DNA of 11,079 nucleotides from Proteobacteria bacterium UBA6921. GTDB lineage: Bacteria > Pseudomonadota > Gammaproteobacteria > SG8-11. Shown piece after piece: positions 6,895 through 11,079 of the stretch. The first letter of the stretch is position 1; every line of letters begins with the position of its first letter. The notes beneath the pieces were generated by a model. The model was not told the DNA's origin, searched no databases, and was given only the letters and a program-made list of their open reading frames with translations. A program made the position numbers and the translations under genes. The stretch is taken from the NCBI GenBank assembly GCA_002450895.1, contig DKAR01000043.1:13238-24316 (forward strand), given 5' to 3'.

Positions 6895-7865
6895 GTCAGC
6901 ACCTCCCGGCCGGACTCGCTGGTTCCGGACGTGATGGCGCGGAACACTTCGTCCAGACGGCCGGTTTCAACGCTGATTTCATCAAGCTCCCACTTCTGCG
7001 CGCGCACAAGCTGGCTGATATCCCCGATAACGGACGCCCCACTCTCCGGGAACGCGACAACGTGCATTCGTCCGTCTGCGCCGGCCGATACTTCGACGCG
7101 GGCAACATTGGTCACCTTGCGCAGTGCATCGGCGATGGTATCCGTTGATGCGCCTCCGCTAACTGTGAGCGTAACGGCGTTGTGATACGCAGAACGTTGC
7201 TCCAGGTCGGCGGGCGTGCCGTCAAACAACAGCTTTCCCTGGGCAATAATAATCGCCCGCGTACATAGCGCGTTCACTTCCTCGAGAATATGCGTCGACA
7301 CGATGATGGCCTTGTTTTTTGCCATTTCGGAAATCAATAAACGCATCTCGTGTTTTTGGTTGGGATCGAGGCCGTCCGTGGGTTCGTCCATGATCAGCAC
7401 CGGCGGATCATGCAGGATTGCCTGCGCAATTCCGACGCGCCGCTTGAATCCCTTGGATAGCGTATCGATGTTCTTGTGGGCCACGCTGCGCAGGTTGGCC
7501 CGGTCGATGGCCGCATCGACCTTCTGCATCAATTCGTTTCCGGAATACCCGCGCACACGCGCGACGAAAATAAGGAACTCGACCGGCGTCATGTCCGGGT
7601 AGGCCGGCGCACCCTCGGCGAGGTAGCCGATGGCCTGCTTGGCGGCGATCGGCGATGCCTCCACGTCATGCCCGCTCACCTTCACGCTTCCCGCGCTGGG
7701 GGTGAGAAAGCCGGTAATCATCTTCATGGTGGTGGATTTTCCGGCCCCATTCGGCCCCAAAAACCCCAACACCTCTCCGCTGCGTACGGCAAATGAAACG
7801 TCATTTACGGCGGTAAACGCCCCGAAACGCTTCACCAGGTTTCTGACTTCGATCATTGGATCCAT
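6891..7865 (-). CDS. ABC transporter ATP-binding protein, GldA-like
   Basis: The product has 324 aa: a nucleotide-binding domain (about 1-215) plus a roughly 100-residue C-terminal extension common in this subfamily. All motifs are intact: Walker A G37-P-N-G-A-G-K-S-T, signature L136-S-K-G-F, Walker B V156-L-I-M-D-E, D-loop G165-L-D-P, switch histidine H192. The Q-loop region reads I79-G-Y-L-A-E-G-A-P, with E in place of Q. That, with A-Y-P-D-M-T, is the pattern of the GldA/ABC-2 exporter branch. It hydrolyses ATP at the cytoplasmic face to drive the adjacent permease. First gene of a four-gene operon, overlapping the permease by ATGA. AAGGA lies 12 bases before the ATG at 7865, rather far; M4 would be further still, so the first ATG is kept. 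Confidence 0.95.
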   Translation of the reverse strand: MDPMIEVRNLVKRFGAFTAVNDVSFAVRSGEVLGFLGPNGAGKSTTMKMITGFLTPSAGSVKVSGHDVEASPIAAKQAIGYLAEGAPAYPDMTPVEFLIFVARVRGYSGNELMQKVDAAIDRANLRSVAHKNIDTLSKGFKRRVGIAQAILHDPPVLIMDEPTDGLDPNQKHEMRLLISEMAKNKAIIVSTHILEEVNALCTRAIIIAQGKLLFDGTPADLEQRSAYHNAVTLTVSGGASTDTIADALRKVTNVARVEVSAGADGRMHVVAFPESGASVIGDISQLVRAQKWELDEISVETGRLDEVFRAITSGTSESGREVLT

Positions 7866-7909
7866 GGATTGCGTTTGTCCTTGTCGAAAGGCCGAATGGA
7901 ACGCGCAAA

Positions 7910-7937
7910 ATTATCGCTGTCTGAGAAGAGGTGTCAA
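7910..7937 (-). promoter_or_regulatory. Sigma70-like promoter of the ABC transporter operon
   Basis: On the minus strand, TTGACA (7937-7932, perfect -35) is followed after 16 bp by GATAAT (7915-7910, 5/6 to the -10). Transcription would start near 7903, giving a leader of about 38 nt before the ATG at 7865. This is the best promoter match in the window and fits a transcription unit covering all four ABC genes. Confidence 0.65.
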
Positions 7938-7940
7938 CTT

Positions 7941-7994
7941 CGCAGCGTGCGGAAAAGACAAGCAAAAAACCCTAAAGAGACACCGCACACTGCG
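7941..7994. promoter_or_regulatory. Two CGCA-N3-TGCG dyads (candidate operators) forming a 12-bp inverted repeat
   Basis: CGCA-GCG-TGCG at 7941-7951 and CGCA-CAC-TGCG at 7984-7994 share the same dyad with 3-bp centres. Their centres (7946 and 7989) are 43 bp apart, about four helical turns. Relative to the predicted ABC-operon start they lie near -43 and -86, and the inner one ends 3 bp from the -35 box. The arms 7941-7952 and 7983-7994 also pair as a 12-bp stem with one G-U, around a 30-nt A-rich (plus) loop. That stem could instead help end transcription of the phosphatase operon, whose stop is at 8002, but no T-run follows it. Confidence 0.45.
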
Positions 7995-8001
7995 TAGAAG
8001 T

Positions 8002-8619
8002 TCACAGTTGGCCGTCGTGGAACAGCAACTGGGCGCTCGCCGAGGGGTGGTGGCCGGTAACCCGGATACGCGTCAGGCAGGCGTTGGGAACGTGGATTCG
8101 AAACATACTGTGTAGCGGAATTTCCAGGGTGTGGCACAGAACCATGCGCATCACCCCGGCATGGCCGACGATCAGGACGTGCTTGCCACGGTGGCGCGCC
8201 AGTACGGATTCCCAGGCCTGCGCGATACGGGCTCGAAACTCCGCGAGCGGCTCCGCCCCGGGTGGTCGGTGCAAAACCGGATCGGCGTAAAAGCGCGCAA
8301 AAGCCTCCGCATTTTCCGCCTGCAACTGCGCGGCGGTCCGCCCTTCCCAGGCGCCAAAACCAATTTCCTTAAAGCGTGCGTCGAACTCCAAGGGTAAATC
8401 GTGGCGTTGCGCCAGTTCCTGGGCAAATTCTGAGCAACGCAAGAGTGTGGAGCTGACGATCTGGTCCCAAGGCCGCTGATCACCCACGGCCCCGCGCATT
8501 TGTCCCCAGCCTTTTTCGCTGAGCGGATCGTCACGCTGGCCACGATACATTTTTCCACCCACGGGTTCGCCGTGGCGGATGAGATCGATGACTGTGCCTT
8601 CGTCGGCCGCTACGCTCAT
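8002..8619 (-). CDS. Histidine phosphatase family protein (phosphoglycerate mutase/CobC-like)
   Basis: The product has 205 aa, normal for the family. Catalytic residues are all in place: R15-H16-G17 (phospho-accepting histidine), R61 in S-S-T-L-L-R-C, E85 in F-K-E-I-G-F-G-A-W-E-G, and H153 in I-V-G-H-A-G-V-M-R. The pattern I-R-H-G-E-P..Y-R-G-Q-R-D-D-P-L-S-E-K-G resembles alpha-ribazole phosphatase (CobC), but no cobalamin genes are nearby, so the substrate is left open. It is cytoplasmic, with no signal peptide. The start ATG overlaps the stop of the upstream phosphatase gene (ATGA at 8619-8616), which indicates translational coupling; its own ribosome site is weak. The enzyme class is clear, the substrate is not. 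Confidence 0.9.
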   Translation of the reverse strand: MSVAADEGTVIDLIRHGEPVGGKMYRGQRDDPLSEKGWGQMRGAVGDQRPWDQIVSSTLLRCSEFAQELAQRHDLPLEFDARFKEIGFGAWEGRTAAQLQAENAEAFARFYADPVLHRPPGAEPLAEFRARIAQAWESVLARHRGKHVLIVGHAGVMRMVLCHTLEIPLHSMFRIHVPNACLTRIRVTGHHPSASAQLLFHDGQL

Positions 8620-9437
8620 GGTGAACTGGCCTGCTGCAGCCAGTCGAACCAGGTTGAATAAATATTTGCCTCCAATGCGGCGACCGCGGAGCGATCGGAA
8701 TAACGGCCGTCGAATACCGGCTGTCCCTCGAGCGTCGACGAGCGCCCGCCCGCTTCATCGAGAATCAACGTGCCTGCCGCGTAGTCCCAAATTTTTTGTT
8801 TGCCATGCAAGTAAACATGGCCGCGACCTGCCGCGATCCAACACCAGTCCAGCGCCACGGAACCAAAACTGCGCTGAGAGGCATACGGAGGCTGAACGGC
8901 CAATTTGTGCGCGAGCCCGGGTGCAAGTCGCTTGAAATCAACAAGCCCCACGCCGAGCTTAAGGCCGATACTCGGCCCGCTGGCGCGGGCCGCAAGGCGT
9001 TGACCATTCAATGTCGCGCCCTCGCCCTGCTTCGCGAAAAATAGTTCATCGCGCTGTGGATCGTAAATCGCCCCAACAATCGCCCGGCGTTCGTGAATCA
9101 GCGCGAGTGAAACGGCGTAGAAGGGTACGCCACTTGCGAAGTTCGTTGTCCCATCCAAAGGATCCAGACACCAAAAGGTGGCGTCGTCCGCCGCCATCAG
9201 CGCGCGCGTTTCATCCACACTCGACTCTTCACCCAGCAGCGGAATGCCGGGAGTCACTCGTCGCATGGCGTCGGCGATGTGCCGTTGAGCACCCCGATCC
9301 GCCTCCGAAACCAGGCTGCCATCGCTTTTTACTTCTTGCTGCACGCGATTGAACCGCGGCAGAAGTTCCACCTGCGCCGCTTCCGACAATACGGAATGGA
9401 TCGTATCGATACCTGGGACTTCACGGCTCAGTGACAT
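8616..9437 (-). CDS. Inositol monophosphatase family protein (IMPase/CysQ-like)
   Basis: The product has 273 aa. The Mg-binding motifs of the lithium-sensitive phosphatase superfamily are complete: G69-E-E, D92-P-L-D-G-T-T-N-F, and W217-D-Y-A-A-G-T-L-I-L-D-E-A-G-G. K37-S-D-G-S-L-V-S-E-A-D47 is the usual N-terminal substrate loop. Members hydrolyse inositol monophosphate, 3'-phosphoadenosine 5'-phosphate, fructose-1,6-bisphosphate or histidinol phosphate; sequence inspection alone does not decide which. Soluble and cytoplasmic. AGGA six bases before the ATG at 9437 is a good ribosome site. First gene of a coupled pair with the histidine phosphatase, divergent from the SDR gene 82 bp away. Confidence 0.9.
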   Translation of the reverse strand: MSLSREVPGIDTIHSVLSEAAQVELLPRFNRVQQEVKSDGSLVSEADRGAQRHIADAMRRVTPGIPLLGEESSVDETRALMAADDATFWCLDPLDGTTNFASGVPFYAVSLALIHERRAIVGAIYDPQRDELFFAKQGEGATLNGQRLAARASGPSIGLKLGVGLVDFKRLAPGLAHKLAVQPPYASQRSFGSVALDWCWIAAGRGHVYLHGKQKIWDYAAGTLILDEAGGRSSTLEGQPVFDGRYSDRSAVAALEANIYSTWFDWLQQASSP

Positions 9438-9472
9438 TGATCTTCCTGCGACTTCATGTGTTCGACGCTATG

Positions 9473-9489
9473 CTTGGGAAAAGCCCAAG
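9473..9489. other. Short inverted repeat in the divergent IMPase/SDR gap
   Basis: CTTGGG-AAAAG-CCCAAG is a perfect 6-bp dyad with a 5-nt spacer. It lies about 35 bp from the IMPase start and 30 bp from the SDR start. It could be an operator for both divergent genes, or a hairpin in the SDR leader. No T-run follows. I found no convincing -35/-10 pair for either gene in the 82-bp gap; the best on the plus strand is TATGCT at 9469-9474 with a poor -35. Confidence 0.35.
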
Positions 9490-9519
9490 TCGGCCATCTT
9501 ACACGCGGAGACGGACTCT

Positions 9520-10239
9520 ATGGAAAAGCGCGTTGCAATTATCACCGGGGCCAGTCGCGGATTGGGCTTTTCCACCGGTTGTGAACTGGCCCGGCGCGGT
9601 TATCTCGCGATTTTCACCGCTCGTGATGGCGTTGCACTCAATCACGCCGCAAAGGCTATTCCGGCGGGTACAGACATTCACCTCATGTCCCTGGATGTCA
9701 CGCGCCAGGCCGACGTCGATTCACTGGCCCGATTTGTAACGTCCCATTGCGGTCGCGCTGATGTATTGGTGAACAATGCCGGAATCCTTATTGAGTCAAG
9801 CATCGACTCGGCCGGACCGGACCCCAGCGCGTTTATTGTGGCACCCGAAATGGTTCTCAAGACATTTGAAATAAACACGCTCGGTGCTTACCGAATGTGT
9901 CAGGCATTTCTTCCGATGATGAAGAAGAATAATTATGGTCGAGTCGTAAACATTTCGTCCGGCATGGGCCAATTGACTGACATGGGCGCCGACTGGCCCG
10001 CCTATCGCGTATCGAAAACCGCACTCAACGCCCTCACGCGCATCTTCGCGGCCGAACTTTCGGGAACCAATGTCAAAGTTAATTCCGTATGTCCAGGCTG
10101 GGTGCGTACGCGCATGGGTGGCAAGAGTGCGACGCGCACGCTTGAGCAAGGAACCAAAGGCATCGTGTGGGCGGCAACGCTGGACGACATGGGTCCCACC
10201 GGAGGATTTTTTCGCGATGGAACGCCGATCGACTGGTAA
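9520..10239 (+). CDS. SDR-family NAD(P)-dependent oxidoreductase, carbonyl-reductase-like
   Basis: The product has 239 aa, a usual classical SDR length. The Rossmann motif T9-G-A-S-R-G-L-G16 sits right at the start. R35 after the second strand (F-T-A-R-D) suggests NADP(H). D59-V-T is the adenine-binding site and N85-N-A-G the conserved turn. The catalytic set is N119, the serine in N-I-S-S-G (146/147), Y162 and K166 (Y-R-V-S-K). P192-G-W-V-R-T-R-M-G-G follows as the cofactor/substrate loop. The overall pattern resembles carbonyl reductase-type SDRs; the substrate is unknown. The frame is open 57 codons upstream, but that part overlaps the divergent IMPase gene, and GGAG at 9507-9510 nine bases before this ATG supports the start used here. 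Confidence 0.92.
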   Translation: MEKRVAIITGASRGLGFSTGCELARRGYLAIFTARDGVALNHAAKAIPAGTDIHLMSLDVTRQADVDSLARFVTSHCGRADVLVNNAGILIESSIDSAGPDPSAFIVAPEMVLKTFEINTLGAYRMCQAFLPMMKKNNYGRVVNISSGMGQLTDMGADWPAYRVSKTALNALTRIFAAELSGTNVKVNSVCPGWVRTRMGGKSATRTLEQGTKGIVWAATLDDMGPTGGFFRDGTPIDW

Positions 10240-10245
10240 TCGCGG

Positions 10246-10258
10246 CGCGACGTTCGCG
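10246..10258 (+). other. Small hairpin just after the SDR stop
   Basis: CGCGA-CGT-TCGCG forms a perfect 5-bp stem with a 3-nt loop, seven bases past the SDR stop codon. Only two Ts follow, so at best it is a poor terminator. Confidence 0.25.
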
Positions 10259-10353
10259 TTGGGCGCACCCGAAACAATTCCATGCAAATGCACTCAACCA
10301 CAGCAACGCCCGGCGGAATTATTACCCGGCACCTTTTCCAGCGGCGCTCCCAC

Positions 10354-10382
10354 TTGTCGAACTTTAGCAATCGCGATTAAAT
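10354..10382 (+). promoter_or_regulatory. Candidate promoter of the response regulator gene
   Basis: TTGTCG (10354-10359) and TTAAAT (10377-10382) are separated by 17 bp, each with four consensus matches. Transcription would begin near 10389, about 36 nt before the GTG at 10425. It is the best pair in the 185-bp gap between the SDR gene and the regulator. Confidence 0.35.
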
Positions 10383-10424
10383 GCGAGTCGCGGCCCATAC
10401 TTGGGCGTGAACTCGGGAAACAAC

Positions 10425-11079
10425 GTGAAGATCTTGATTGCCGACGATCACCCACTCATCCGTGATGCGTTTCGGCACCTGCTGAGCGCGCTCTCCCCCG
10501 GCGCTAGCATTTTTGAAGCCGGCGACTGCGATAAGACACGCGCGCATGTCGCCGAACACCCGGACCTGGATCTCATCCTGCTGGATCTGCGCCTGCCCGG
10601 CCCCGGGGGGCTCGTTCTGCTCGATGAACTGCGCCGCGAAAATCCTACACTCCCGATCGTCGTCGTTTCCGCCGTCGAAGACCCCAATGTAATTCGCGAG
10701 GTGTTCGCGCGCGGCGCCATGGGATTCATCCCGAAATCCTCTACACACGATGTCATGGAAAACGCCCTGCGGCTGGTTTTGTCCGGCAATCGATACATGC
10801 CGCCGGAATTATTGACGTCAAACGGGGCGCCTGCACCGGGCCCGTCTTCCGCCGCGCAGGTTCACCTGACCGACCGGCAACGCGAAGTCCTGGGCCTGAT
10901 CGTGCAGGGCAAATCCAACAAACAGATTTGCCGAGACCTCGATCTGGCGGAAGCCACCGTCAAGATTCACGTCACTGCCATCCTGCGGGCGTTAAACGTG
11001 AGCAGTCGTGCACAAGCGATCGTCGCCGCGGGTCGTCTCGGAATCGGGGCGGGCTCGGGACTAGAACTGGGGCACGACT
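10425..11079 (+). CDS. NarL/FixJ-family response regulator (receiver + LuxR-type HTH), 3' end cut
   Basis: The frame is open from the stop at 10365 to the window edge, giving 218 complete codons from the GTG at 10425. The N-terminus from this GTG, V-K-I-L-I-A-D7-D8-H-P, aligns exactly with normal family starts, and GGGA lies six bases upstream; a GTG at 10407 is an alternative. The receiver domain (1-120) has the acidic pair D7/D8, phospho-acceptor D54 in I-L-L-D-L-R-L-P, S82 and K104, so it looks fully functional. The LuxR-type helix-turn-helix begins near residue 147 (L-T-D-R-Q-R-E-V-L..G-K-S-N-K-Q-I-C..A-T-V-K-I-H-V). It is a DNA-binding regulator activated by a sensor kinase. No kinase gene is inside the window; one might follow on the right. 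Its targets are unknown. Confidence 0.93.
   Translation, partial: MKILIADDHPLIRDAFRHLLSALSPGASIFEAGDCDKTRAHVAEHPDLDLILLDLRLPGPGGLVLLDELRRENPTLPIVVVSAVEDPNVIREVFARGAMGFIPKSSTHDVMENALRLVLSGNRYMPPELLTSNGAPAPGPSSAAQVHLTDRQREVLGLIVQGKSNKQICRDLDLAEATVKIHVTAILRALNVSSRAQAIVAAGRLGIGAGSGLELGHD

Noticed and set aside
3250..7865. Calling the ABC operon a gliding motility system
   Set aside because: Only the family resemblance to GldA/F/G supports this. No other gliding genes are present and the organism appears to be a proteobacterium.
8002..8619. Naming the histidine phosphatase cobC
   Set aside because: The motif resemblance is real, but no cobalamin biosynthesis genes are nearby, and the superfamily is too broad to fix the substrate by eye.
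9349..9519. Upstream extension of the SDR gene
   Set aside because: These 57 codons lie partly over the IMPase gene on the other strand, and the Rossmann motif would be displaced far from the N-terminus. The ATG at 9520 has a ribosome site.

Overview
The window is ordinary protein-coding chromosomal DNA from a proteobacterium, most likely a gammaproteobacterium. That assignment is an inference from a FimV-type N-terminal domain, a protein with receiver-like halves resembling the CheB/ChpB N-terminus, and compact ATGA-coupled operons. I recognise no rRNA, tRNA, CRISPR array, insertion sequence, phage gene or attachment site. No gene-free stretch exceeds about 200 bp.

Layout. At 1-569 (minus) is the N-terminal part of a UMF1-family MFS permease that runs off the left edge. 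At 716-1411 (plus) is a short secreted protein with a FimV-type domain and a coiled-coil tail. At 1612-3237 (plus) is an unfamiliar protein with two degenerate receiver-like domains, a long charged linker and a basic C-terminus. Converging on it from the right is a four-gene minus-strand operon (7865 to 3250): ABC ATPase, ABC-2 permease, GldG-like auxiliary protein and a DUF4340 protein. Next come two translationally coupled minus-strand phosphatase genes (9437 to 8002): an inositol-monophosphatase-family protein and a histidine phosphatase. A divergent SDR oxidoreductase follows at 9520-10239 (plus). A NarL/FixJ-type response regulator starts at 10425 and runs off the right edge.

How the parts may work together. 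The ABC operon is a coherent GldA/GldF/GldG-type transporter with a DUF4340 partner. It has a good sigma70-like promoter (TTGACA, 16 bp, GATAAT), and two identical CGCA-N3-TGCG dyads lie upstream, 43 bp apart, close to four helical turns. The FimV-like protein and the double-receiver protein may form a small polar or type IV pilus-related module, but only their adjacency and family resemblance suggest this.

The most unusual items are the double-receiver protein with three repeated W-[AG] helix motifs, the stand-alone mini-FimV protein, and the paired dyads in front of the ABC operon. I do not see a clearly new multi-gene defence or biosynthetic system here.
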